Below, one piece after another: positions 25,528 to 33,145 of a stretch of 33,867 bases of DNA; within the stretch, counting starts at the first letter, position 1, and each line of letters starts with the position of its first letter. Origin of the DNA: Acidobacteriota bacterium (GTDB taxonomy: Bacteria > Acidobacteriota > Terriglobia > Acidiferrales > UBA7541); assembly GCA_003225295.1 (NCBI GenBank), contig QHYZ01000102.1:1-33867 (forward strand), given 5' to 3'. A model generated the notes under the pieces. It ran no database searches. It saw nothing but the letters and a program-made list of their open reading frames with translations, and was not told the DNA's origin. Made by a program: the position numbers and the translations under genes.

Positions 25528-26877
25528 CTACTCGGGGGGCGCTTCAAACGACATGGTCTTGCGGAAACCGGATGTTTTCCAAGCCCCGTAAATCAGCCCC
25601 AGGGCCACCCACACGGTGCCTAGTTTTTTTGCCGGCATACTGAGCTGCAGGAAGATGTAGCCACAAATTCCAAAGCCGAGCAGCGGCCAGAGTACCGGCC
25701 ACACCGTTTTGCGCTCCGCGCGCAGGAAGTAGCGCACAAAGGCCGCTGCGTTCACACCCATGAAGGCGATGAACGCGCCGAAGTTGAGCATCTCCGCGCC
25801 CCGCTCATAGGAAAGAAAAAACGAGCCTGCCAAAGCAATCGCACCGATCAAAATCACGTTGTTTGCGGGAATGTGCCGCTTGGCTTCAATCTTGCCGAAA
25901 AATCCCTTGGGGAGCGCATCGTTGCGGCCCATGCCGTAAAGCAGCCGCGCGGCCGCCAGCTGCGCGCCCATCCCCGAGCCGATGTTCGCGATCAGGATCG
26001 TAAAATTCAGCAACTGAAACAAAAAAAAGCCACCTATCTGCCGGGCCACCAGGGGAAATGCCGATTCCACCTGTTCGGTGGGAAAAGGCTGGGAGCCCCA
26101 CACGAGTTGGGCCGCATATACTTCCAGCGAAGATAAAACTCCCGTGACCACGCACACCAGCACGGTGGCCAACAGGATGTTCCTCCGGGGATTCTCTACT
26201 TCCTCCGAGAATGTCGAGATGCCGTCGAAGCCGATGTACGTCAATACCGCGATGGAAGTACCGTGAAAAATAGAATTCAGATTGAACGTCGCCGGATCAT
26301 AAAACGGCCGAGAAAAAAAACCGGCTCCATATTCGTGCAAGCCGAGCAAGAAGCGGATAACAAATCCGAAAAACACGACCACCACGATAGTCATCCCGGC
26401 GGCCAGCACCTCGTTGATTCGCGCCGAGGTCTTTACCCCCCGAAGGTTGAGCGCCGTGAAAGCCCCGGCATAGAAAATCGCGAGCGCCCAGTACGGCACT
26501 CCCGGCAAAATGTTCTGGGTCAGTTTGCTGCACAGAATCGTGCAGATCAGCGGGTTGAGGATGTAGTCCATCACCATTGCCCAGCCCGTCAGGTAGCCCA
26601 GGCCGAGATGAATTTCCTGGCCGACGTAGGTGTAAGCGGATCCCGCGCTCGGATACACGCGCGCCAGCATCCCGTAACTGATCGCCGTGAACAGCATCGC
26701 CACCATGGCGATCAGAATGGTGGTCACCACGTGCCCGCCCGCCGCGTTATTCACTATGCCGTACAGCCCCATGGGAGCGATCGGCTGGATGATCACGATG
26801 CCGATGATGATCAAGTTCCACAGCGTCAGCGAACGCTTCAGGCGTGGCCCAGAGTTCAGCGTGCTTTCATTGCTCAA
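25528..26877 (-). CDS. APC superfamily amino-acid/polyamine permease
   Basis: A 449-residue permease with about twelve hydrophobic segments. The first helices (LTLWNLIIIGIVIIQPIAPM, GGHVVTTILIAMVAMLFTAI then SYGMLARVYPSAGSAYTYVG) match the amino acid-polyamine-organocation family and recall PuuP-type putrescine importers. ALNLRGVKTSARINEVLAAG and GFDGISTFSEEVENPRRN are further family features. The start is a TTG with AGGAG six bases upstream; there is no better ATG in frame. It is divergent from the diguanylate cyclase and upstream of the LacI gene. Uptake of an amino acid or amine is the safe statement; the nearby amine oxidase and proline dehydrogenase genes fit such a diet. Confidence 0.87.
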   Translation of the reverse strand: MSNESTLNSGPRLKRSLTLWNLIIIGIVIIQPIAPMGLYGIVNNAAGGHVVTTILIAMVAMLFTAISYGMLARVYPSAGSAYTYVGQEIHLGLGYLTGWAMVMDYILNPLICTILCSKLTQNILPGVPYWALAIFYAGAFTALNLRGVKTSARINEVLAAGMTIVVVVFFGFVIRFLLGLHEYGAGFFSRPFYDPATFNLNSIFHGTSIAVLTYIGFDGISTFSEEVENPRRNILLATVLVCVVTGVLSSLEVYAAQLVWGSQPFPTEQVESAFPLVARQIGGFFLFQLLNFTILIANIGSGMGAQLAAARLLYGMGRNDALPKGFFGKIEAKRHIPANNVILIGAIALAGSFFLSYERGAEMLNFGAFIAFMGVNAAAFVRYFLRAERKTVWPVLWPLLGFGICGYIFLQLSMPAKKLGTVWVALGLIYGAWKTSGFRKTMSFEAPPE

Positions 26878-27199
26878 GCCATTCTCCTTCTCGCCAAGGC
26901 ATTATGATGCCACCGGGAGGTGGCCCCCGGCGGCGGGGGAACGAATTCTGCCCGCCGCAGTGTATTCAATCGTTTCAATGCTGACAGTGTGCGCAATCTT
27001 GCCTCCCCACGCAACCGCAAAAGGTTGCTCCCCGCCCGCGCTCACTCGGTCCCCCAGGTTCGGCGTGCACCTTTTGTCCTGCACTCTCGTACAGGTGGCC
27101 GAATCCCCAGGACGGTATCTCTTGCCTCACGCGCTCCTCGAATCCCGGGCAGCGGAGCTGCCCCCTGCTAGTCTAAGGAAGTAGGCAACCGGCCCGGAG
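26878..27199. other. Divergent APC permease / diguanylate cyclase intergenic region
   Basis: About 320 bp. A compact hairpin (26909-26924) and a -10-like CATAAT (complement of 26901-26906) lie just before the permease start. The remaining 270 bp shows no supported gene, repeat or clear promoter for the cyclase gene. Confidence 0.5.
26901..26924 (-). promoter_or_regulatory. Candidate -10 box and adjoining hairpin before the APC permease
   Basis: On the complement, GCCACC-TCCC-GGTGGC (26909-26924) is followed by CATAAT (26901-26906). Transcription from this box would leave a short leader containing the AGGAG ribosome site. The 6-bp inverted repeat lies where an operator overlapping the promoter would sit. 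No -35 box is evident. Confidence 0.3.
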
Positions 27200-28525
27200 A
27201 TGAAGATAAATTCGCCAAAATCCGTGGGTAATGCGCGACTCGTGAACGGCCGCAGCAACACCACGATCTTCCTGGCACATTTCGTGGCCTTTCTTTTTGT
27301 GGTCCTCGCTGCTTCCGGGCTCCGCCGCATTACTCTTCAGCCCGATGCCATTCTGCAGGGCTACCTACAGATCGTCAGCGGCCTTCTCGCCTTCGTTTTC
27401 GCCGCCCTAACCTTGGTCCGATTCCAGGGAACTCAGGATCGCATTTCACTGATTCTGGGCGCTGGGTTTCTTCTTTCCGGCGCCGTCCTGACCGCCACCA
27501 GCGTTCTCTTCTTTCAATTCTTTCCAGACACCCCTCGGCTCCTTTGGGCGCCCGTCGCTTGGTGGCTTGGCCGCATGGTCTTAGCGCTCCTGCTCGTGGT
27601 GGCGCTTCTGGTCGAGCGCTTCCTCCCGCGTTCGCGTCATCCGCGCCGCGAGATTGCCGGCGCGCTGCTGACGGTGATCGCCTTGACCTATATGCTGGCC
27701 GTCGCTCTTCGCGGTTTGCCCCCGGAAGTCTCTCGGCATCCCAGTGCCTTCTTCCCCCATCCCGAGCAGTTGTTGCCTGCGGCAATTTTCCTCACAAGTC
27801 TAATCTGGTACCGCCGCCGCTTGTCCGTTGAGGATTCCGAGTTCGACCGCACCATGTATGCCGCCGCCTGGCTGAACGTCGCCGCGCAACTTTCGGCCGC
27901 TCAATCCGCGCGCTTACTCGACGCTCCCTTCGTTTTCGCCCAGGCGCTTATGGTGTTGGGCTATACCGTCGCGCTGGGTGGCGTGCTTCTCGATAACGCG
28001 CGGCTCTTCGAGCGCGTTCACCAACTGGCCGTCAGCGATTCGCTCACGGGTCTGGCCAACTACCGCCGCCTGCTCGATGTTCTTGAAAGCGAGTCGGAGC
28101 GCACCGATCGCACCGGCCGGCCCTTCTCCGTGCTGCTTCTCGACCTCGATGGCCTGAAAAAAATAAACGACAGCTACGGACATCTCGTCGGCAGCCGCGC
28201 CATTTGCCGCCTCGCCGAGATTCTCCGCATTCACTGCCGTGCCGTCGATACCGCCGCTCGCTATGGCGGCGACGAATTCGCCCTGGTTCTCCCGGAATCC
28301 CAGGGGGACGAGGCAAACCGTGTCGCCAATCGCATCCGCGAAGTTCTCGCGAGCGACGGCGAAGAGCCGCCCCTTTCCGCGAGTATCGGCATATCCATCT
28401 ACCGCGGGGACGGCGAGCGTATCGAAAAACTGCTCTCGGAAGCGGACCAGGATCTTTACGCCGAAAAGGCCCGGCGGGGAAGACGTGTCGCGTTCCCTCC
28501 CCGCCGTCGTGACTCGAAATCCTAA
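27200..28525 (+). CDS. Membrane-anchored diguanylate cyclase (GGDEF)
   Basis: A 441-residue protein. The N-terminal half (about 10-270) has around eight hydrophobic helices forming an integral-membrane sensor that I cannot assign to a named MASE family. The C-terminal GGDEF domain begins SDSLTGLANYRRLLDVLE and carries LLDLDGLKKINDSYGH and the signature YGGDEFALVLP, so it should make cyclic di-GMP from two GTP. RAVD, five residues before GGDEF, is the RxxD inhibitory site for product feedback. The domain ends SEADQDLYAEKARRGR, a normal C-terminus. No EAL domain is present. It is divergent from the permease and convergent with the flavoprotein oxidase. The ATG at 27200 has GGAG too close upstream, so the exact start is uncertain. 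Confidence 0.9.
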   Translation: MKINSPKSVGNARLVNGRSNTTIFLAHFVAFLFVVLAASGLRRITLQPDAILQGYLQIVSGLLAFVFAALTLVRFQGTQDRISLILGAGFLLSGAVLTATSVLFFQFFPDTPRLLWAPVAWWLGRMVLALLLVVALLVERFLPRSRHPRREIAGALLTVIALTYMLAVALRGLPPEVSRHPSAFFPHPEQLLPAAIFLTSLIWYRRRLSVEDSEFDRTMYAAAWLNVAAQLSAAQSARLLDAPFVFAQALMVLGYTVALGGVLLDNARLFERVHQLAVSDSLTGLANYRRLLDVLESESERTDRTGRPFSVLLLDLDGLKKINDSYGHLVGSRAICRLAEILRIHCRAVDTAARYGGDEFALVLPESQGDEANRVANRIREVLASDGEEPPLSASIGISIYRGDGERIEKLLSEADQDLYAEKARRGRRVAFPPRRRDSKS

Positions 28526-28543
28526 ACCCCTCGAGCGGTTTGC

Positions 28544-28652
28544 CTATTTGCTCGAATCAGCTGCTGGAGCGTAAGGGGCAAGCTGCTCGCTGATCTTCGA
28601 CTTGTCTCCCGCCACCACAATCGTCATTTGATTGCGTTGCGGAACGGGACCT
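28544..28652 (-). pseudogene. Remnant resembling the C-terminus of a peptidase M16 protein
   Basis: Reading leftward immediately after the oxidase stop, one frame gives PQRNQMTIVVAGDKSKISEQ, then LAPYAPAADSSK and a stop. The sequence QMTIVVAGDKSKIxxQL is very like the last residues of M16-family zinc peptidases (x-x-MTIVVVGDxxKIxxQL). Only about 30 residues survive, there is no catalytic HxxEH, and the frame upstream overlaps the oxidase gene. I read it as debris of a gene truncated by recombination. A chance match cannot be excluded. Confidence 0.45.
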
Positions 28653-29807
28653 TCAGTATACTGTGCGCTTCTGGACGGTGCCCTTTCCTGCCAGGGAAAA
28701 GCGAGCCTCGGCGGTGCCTCCATCGAGAAGTTGGCCGGTGACATACTCTCCGATCGCTGGCCCATGCTTGAAGCCATGCCCCGAGCCTCCGCCCGCAAAC
28801 CACAAATTTTCAATCTGCGGATGCCGGTCAATTAGAAAATCCCCGTTGGAGGTGTTTTCGTATTGGCAGACGCGCGTTTCCACAATCGGCGCGTCGTCTA
28901 AGGCCGGGAACCGCCGCGCCACATACTCGCGCACTCGCTTGGTCATGGCGGGAGAAACGATTCTCGATTGCGTGTCCGGATCAACTCGTTCGCCATGCTC
29001 GTCAAACGCGATCTTTAGTCCCCGCCCCTCGATATCCGGCATGCCATAAACCAAGTCTTCCTGAAACAACCACGTCGGCAGCGCTGGTGGCCGAAATCGC
29101 AGATCCCCTGCCGGAATTCCGAAGAAGAACACTTCCTGCCGTGAAGGAAAGATCCGCGCGTGGAGAACGTCCGGGAAAACTTTGCCAAGCCACGGGCCGC
29201 ATGCAAAAACGAACTGCCCCGCGGCCACCCTTTCACCATCGCTGGTGGCCATCTCTGGCACGCGGCCGGATCCTGTCGGTCTCTGGACCTGCGCGCAGCG
29301 GTACTCCGCGCCAAGGCGTACGGCCTCTTCGACCACGAGAGCCACGGCGCGCCGCGCCAGCAGTACGCCGCTGTGCGGTTCCAGGAGCCCGCGCTTGATG
29401 CCATCGAACCCCACTTGCCTATAGCGACTCTCGAGAGTCGCGCGGTCCAACTCCTCGAACCTTACGCCGCAGCGCTCGAGAGTCGCGCTGGTCTGCTCTA
29501 ACCGCATGTCCTGGTCACCAGCCATCCACAGCACCCCGGTTTCGAGAAAAAGTGGCTGTCGCGCCGCGGCAAGAAATTCTTTCCATTGTGCCAGTGAACG
29601 CTCGGACCATCTGGTGTACAGCTCGTCCGCGCCATAGCCCATTCGCAGGATGCGTGTTTCGCCCCCGGAGCTGGCCCGCGAATGGGCCGGACCGTAGGCA
29701 TCGATCAGCGCCACGCGCTGGCCGCGTCTGACGAGATGCCACGCCGTCCACGCACCGAAGACACCCGCTCCGATCACCGCAACGTCGTATGTTTTTTGAC
29801 GGTTCAC
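28653..29807 (-). CDS. Sarcosine oxidase / N-methyl-tryptophan oxidase-type flavoprotein
   Basis: A 384-residue monomeric FAD amine oxidase (DAO superfamily). It starts with VAVIGAGVFGAWTAWHLVRR (FAD dinucleotide fold, about 9-28), then HSRASSGGETRILRMGYG, typical of monomeric sarcosine oxidase and SolA. RVCQYENTSNGDFLIDRHP contains the Cys that carries covalent FAD in this group, and WFAGGGSGHGFKHGPAIGE is the C-terminal FAD motif. It would oxidise a secondary N-methyl amino acid or similar amine, giving H2O2. The start codon is a GTG without a good ribosome site. The last residues (AGKGTVQKRTVY) run into the M16-like remnant, so the C-terminus may be a recombination junction. It is divergent from the Asp-box protein gene. 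Confidence 0.88.
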   Translation of the reverse strand: MNRQKTYDVAVIGAGVFGAWTAWHLVRRGQRVALIDAYGPAHSRASSGGETRILRMGYGADELYTRWSERSLAQWKEFLAAARQPLFLETGVLWMAGDQDMRLEQTSATLERCGVRFEELDRATLESRYRQVGFDGIKRGLLEPHSGVLLARRAVALVVEEAVRLGAEYRCAQVQRPTGSGRVPEMATSDGERVAAGQFVFACGPWLGKVFPDVLHARIFPSRQEVFFFGIPAGDLRFRPPALPTWLFQEDLVYGMPDIEGRGLKIAFDEHGERVDPDTQSRIVSPAMTKRVREYVARRFPALDDAPIVETRVCQYENTSNGDFLIDRHPQIENLWFAGGGSGHGFKHGPAIGEYVTGQLLDGGTAEARFSLAGKGTVQKRTVY

Positions 29808-29915
29808 CGCTCGAGCATCCTATCGCATCCTGTACCCCAACTAAAAACGCTTCCGTCAAACAGCCGGTAGCGATACCATTCTTCGTTTTGCGCCATTCTT
29901 CTGTGGGAGGTGGGT

Positions 29916-32900
29916 GTGACCGTTTTTCGCCGGCTGGTTTGCTCCCCGATCGGTGCTCTGGTTGCTCTCTTCCTGACTACCCTGGCCTTACCTGCCGAAC
30001 AAGCCCAGCGCTCCGCGGTGGCCAACCCGAAAGAACGCTCTGCGGCCGCCCAGCCCGTCGACCATCCTCGGGTCGCAAGTTCCGTCGACTCCAAGACCTA
30101 CGAAGGGATGAAATGGCGCCTCATCGGCCCATTCCGCGGTGGCCGGGCCCTTGCCGTGACGGGAGTCCTGAGCCAGCCGAACACTTACTATTTTGGTGCC
30201 GTGGCCGGCGGCGTTTGGAAAACCACGGACGGCGGCGTTTCCTGGGATGCACTCTTCGACAAGCAGACCACTTCTTCCATCGGCAGCATGGCGGTCTCCA
30301 ACTCCGATCCCAACGTAATCTACGTCGGCACCGGCGAAGCCTGCATTCGCGGCAACATCTCCTTTGGCGATGGCGTCTATCGTTCGAACGACGGCGGCAA
30401 GACTTGGAACAACGTTGGACTGAAAGACACCCGCCACATCGGCAAGGTCATCGTCCATCCCACGAATCCCGACGTCGCCTTGGTCGCCGCTCTCGGCCAT
30501 GCCTACGGCACGAACACGGAACGCGGCATCTTCCGCACTCGTGATGGCGGCAAGACCTGGGAGAAAGTTCTCTACCTCGACGATCGCACCGGCGGCATCG
30601 ACATTGTTTTCGATCCGCAGAATCCCCACGTGCTTTTCGCCGCAATGTGGGAAGGCTACCGCACGCCTTGGATGCTCAACAGTGGCGGTGACAAAGACGG
30701 TCTCTACCGTTCGAACGACGACGGCACAACCTGGAAGCGCGTCGAAGGCAACGGTATGCCCGAGGGCCCGCTCGGCCGCATTGGCGTGGCCGTTTCCGGT
30801 GCCGATGCGAACGTGGTTTACGCGCTTATCGAAGCGAAAAAAGGCGGTCTCTACCGTAGCGATGACGGCGGCACCACTTGGGCCTTGATTAACGACGATC
30901 ATCGTTTCCGTCAGCGTGCCTGGTATTTCACCCACGTTTGGGCTGACCCCAAGGATTCCAACAAGGTCTACATCGCCAACACCGGCCTGTTCCGTTCGAA
31001 CAACGGCGGCAAATCGTTTGAACGCCTCAATGCCCCCCACGGCGATCATCACGGCTTGTGGATCGATCCCAACAATCCCAATCGCATGATCAACGGCAAT
31101 GACGGCGGCGCCACCATCTCCATCGACGGTGGCAAGAACTGGTCCACCCAGGGCAATCAGCCGACGGCGCAGTTCTACCACGTGACCGCCGACAACGATT
31201 TCCCCTACCGCGTGTACGGCACGCAGCAGGACAATTCCTCCGTCGGTATCGCCACCGCCAGCGATCGTGGCTACATCGACCGAGCAGACTGGGACGCCGT
31301 CGGCGGAGGCGAGAGCGGCTACGTTGCCGTTGACCCGCGCGATGCACACATCGTTTACGCCGGCTCCTATTTCGGCAATATCACCAGGCTCGACCGGCAC
31401 ACCAACCAAACGCAAAACATCCAGCAGTGGCCGCTCGATCCCGACGGCTACAACGCTTCCGTGCAGAAGTATCGCTATACCTGGACGATGCCGATCGTAT
31501 TTTCTCCGCATGACCCCAACTTGCTCTACCACTCCTCCCAGTTTCTGTTCCGTTCAAACGATGGCGGCCATTCCTGGCAAACCATCAGCCCGGACCTTAC
31601 CCGCAACGACAAATCGAAGCAGCAGGACTCGGGCGGCCCCATCACGAAAGACCAGGCCAGTATTGAGTTCTATGATTTGATCTTCACCGTCGCGGAATCA
31701 CCGCAACAAAGAGGTGTGATCTGGGTGGGCACCGACGATGGCCTGATCCAACTTACGCGTGACGATGGAAAAACTTGGACCAACGTGACTCCCAAAGGTT
31801 TTCCCGAATGGGCCATGATCAGCCTGATCGAACCATCGTGGTTCGAAGCGGGGACCGCCTACGCCGCCATTGACGCCCACAGGCTCGATGATTTCAAGCC
31901 CTACGTTTTCAAAACCAGCGACTTCGGCAAGACCTGGTCGCCAGTCGCTACCGGACTCCCCGACGGCTCTTACGTTCACGCCGTTCGCGAAGACCCCAAG
32001 CGCAAAGGACTGCTCTATGCCGGCACCGAAACGGGTGCGTGGGTTTCCTTTGATGACGGCGCGCACTGGCAGGCGCTGCAGCTGAATCTGCCGACCACTC
32101 CGGTCCACGACCTCATTATCCACGGCGACGATTTAGTCGTTGCCACGCACGGCCGCGCGTTCTGGGTACTCGATGACATCAGCCCGCTGCGGCAGGCGAA
32201 CGCCTCCATCGCCGCTGAAGACGCGCACTTGTTCACTTCGCGTCCCGCGATTCGCACGCGGATGGGACGCGCGCGCCGCCGCCGCTACGCGGTCGGAGAA
32301 AATCCTCCCGAGGGTGCGGCGCTCTACTATTATTTGAAGGAAGAGCCCAAAGAGCACATCAAGCTGGAAGTGCTGGACGGGCAAGGAAAAGTCATCCGCG
32401 CATTCTCCAGCGAAGAAAAGAAAAAAGAAGGCGGCTCCGACGAGTGGGAGAGGGACGAAGCCGAGGAACACATTCCCGCGAAAGCCGGCTTGAATGAATT
32501 CACCTGGGACATGCGCTACGAGCCGCCCAAGAAAATTCCCGCCGCCATCTACGACGAAGGCGCACCCAGCGGTCCGCTCGTTCTTCCCGGGAACTATCAG
32601 GTGCGGCTGACCGTCGGAGCAGCCATTCTGGCGATCCGCGATCTCCGCGGGCAGTTGCAAGCGCTCGAAAAGCGTCTCGATCCGAGCGACGCAGCGAAGC
32701 CCGTTGTCGCCGCGGCCGTTGATCTTCGCAAGAAGATCAGCGCCATCGAGGAAGAACTCATCCAGGTGAATTCCAAAGCCAGCGAAGACGAACTCAACTA
32801 CCCGACGAAGCTCAACAGCAAACTCGGCTATTTGCAGAATGCGGTCGATAGCGCGGACTCGCCGCCGACGGAAGGCGAACTCGGGGTTTACGCCGAACTC

Positions 32901-33029
32901 GACCTGCAACTCGAATCGCAGCTTGCGAAGTGGCGCGACGTTTTGTCGAAAGACGTCCCCGCGCTCAACGACACCATGCAGAAAAACAATGTGCCGCTCA
33001 TCGCTCCATCCGCGGCCAAGGCTGACTAA
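29916..33029 (+). CDS. Large secreted Asp-box (BNR/sortilin-like) beta-propeller protein
   Basis: A 1037-residue exported protein. I use the GTG at 29916, with GGAGG five bases upstream; the signal peptide is about LVCSPIGALVALFLTTLALP. From about residue 60 to 770 there are some eleven Asp-box motifs (S/T-x-D-x-G-x-T-W), such as KTTDGGVSWDAL, SNDGGKTWNNV, TRDGGKTWEKV, SDDGGTTWALI, SNDGGHSWQTI and KTSDFGKTWSPV, forming a sortilin/Vps10-like propeller. After it come a beta-sandwich tail with a charged EEKKKEGGSDEWERDEAEEH stretch and a helical C-terminus. Such proteins are often named glycosyl hydrolase but no glycosidase active site is visible. Between VRLTV and AILAIRDLR (DNA about 32613-32620) the usual linker seems missing. 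The function is unknown. Confidence 0.88.
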   Translation: MTVFRRLVCSPIGALVALFLTTLALPAEQAQRSAVANPKERSAAAQPVDHPRVASSVDSKTYEGMKWRLIGPFRGGRALAVTGVLSQPNTYYFGAVAGGVWKTTDGGVSWDALFDKQTTSSIGSMAVSNSDPNVIYVGTGEACIRGNISFGDGVYRSNDGGKTWNNVGLKDTRHIGKVIVHPTNPDVALVAALGHAYGTNTERGIFRTRDGGKTWEKVLYLDDRTGGIDIVFDPQNPHVLFAAMWEGYRTPWMLNSGGDKDGLYRSNDDGTTWKRVEGNGMPEGPLGRIGVAVSGADANVVYALIEAKKGGLYRSDDGGTTWALINDDHRFRQRAWYFTHVWADPKDSNKVYIANTGLFRSNNGGKSFERLNAPHGDHHGLWIDPNNPNRMINGNDGGATISIDGGKNWSTQGNQPTAQFYHVTADNDFPYRVYGTQQDNSSVGIATASDRGYIDRADWDAVGGGESGYVAVDPRDAHIVYAGSYFGNITRLDRHTNQTQNIQQWPLDPDGYNASVQKYRYTWTMPIVFSPHDPNLLYHSSQFLFRSNDGGHSWQTISPDLTRNDKSKQQDSGGPITKDQASIEFYDLIFTVAESPQQRGVIWVGTDDGLIQLTRDDGKTWTNVTPKGFPEWAMISLIEPSWFEAGTAYAAIDAHRLDDFKPYVFKTSDFGKTWSPVATGLPDGSYVHAVREDPKRKGLLYAGTETGAWVSFDDGAHWQALQLNLPTTPVHDLIIHGDDLVVATHGRAFWVLDDISPLRQANASIAAEDAHLFTSRPAIRTRMGRARRRRYAVGENPPEGAALYYYLKEEPKEHIKLEVLDGQGKVIRAFSSEEKKKEGGSDEWERDEAEEHIPAKAGLNEFTWDMRYEPPKKIPAAIYDEGAPSGPLVLPGNYQVRLTVGAAILAIRDLRGQLQALEKRLDPSDAAKPVVAAAVDLRKKISAIEEELIQVNSKASEDELNYPTKLNSKLGYLQNAVDSADSPPTEGELGVYAELDLQLESQLAKWRDVLSKDVPALNDTMQKNNVPLIAPSAAKAD
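30222..32070 (+). repeat. Asp-box coding repeats
   Basis: Diverged in-gene repeats encoding the Asp boxes. At the DNA level the closest are around 30381, 30708 and 30991, all starting CGTTCGAAC and running into a GACGG- or CGGCGG-rich stretch. They reflect duplication of propeller blades and explain the long antisense open frame on the other strand. Confidence 0.7.
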
Positions 33030-33050
33030 TTTCGGCGAACCCATCAAACC

Positions 33051-33126
33051 GTCATTCCAAGCGCAGCGGCCGACTTTTTCCCTCGTTCGCATAGCGAACG
33101 TCGGCCGCGCAGTCGAGGAATCTCTT
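33051..33126. repeat. Acidobacteriota-type intergenic repeat split by a nested hairpin
   Basis: The ends GTCATTCCAAGCGCAGC (33051-33067) and GTCGAGGAATCTC (33112-33124) resemble the two halves of a short dispersed element, GTCATTCCGAGCGxAGCGAGGAATCTC, that I recall from Acidobacteriota intergenic regions. Between them lie the 9-bp arms GCGGCCGAC (33066-33074) and GTCGGCCGC (33100-33108), enclosing a smaller hairpin GTTCGC-ATA-GCGAAC (33085-33099). The whole sits between two convergent genes. Confidence 0.5.
33066..33108. terminator. Double hairpin between convergent genes
   Basis: A 9-bp outer stem and a 6-bp inner stem (see the repeat entry) lie 37 bp after the Asp-box gene stop and 38 bp before the surE stop. 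A pyrimidine-rich TCTCTTTTCTTGC follows on the + strand at 33121. It could terminate transcription from both sides. Confidence 0.4.
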
Positions 33127-33145
33127 TTCTTGCTCTCTGCGCGCT

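Noticed and set aside
29988-31532. A 514-codon open frame antisense to the Asp-box protein gene
   Set aside because: It mirrors the repeated Asp-box coding sequence, with a low-complexity Val/Ala/Gly-rich translation and no family motif; the + strand gene has clear domains.
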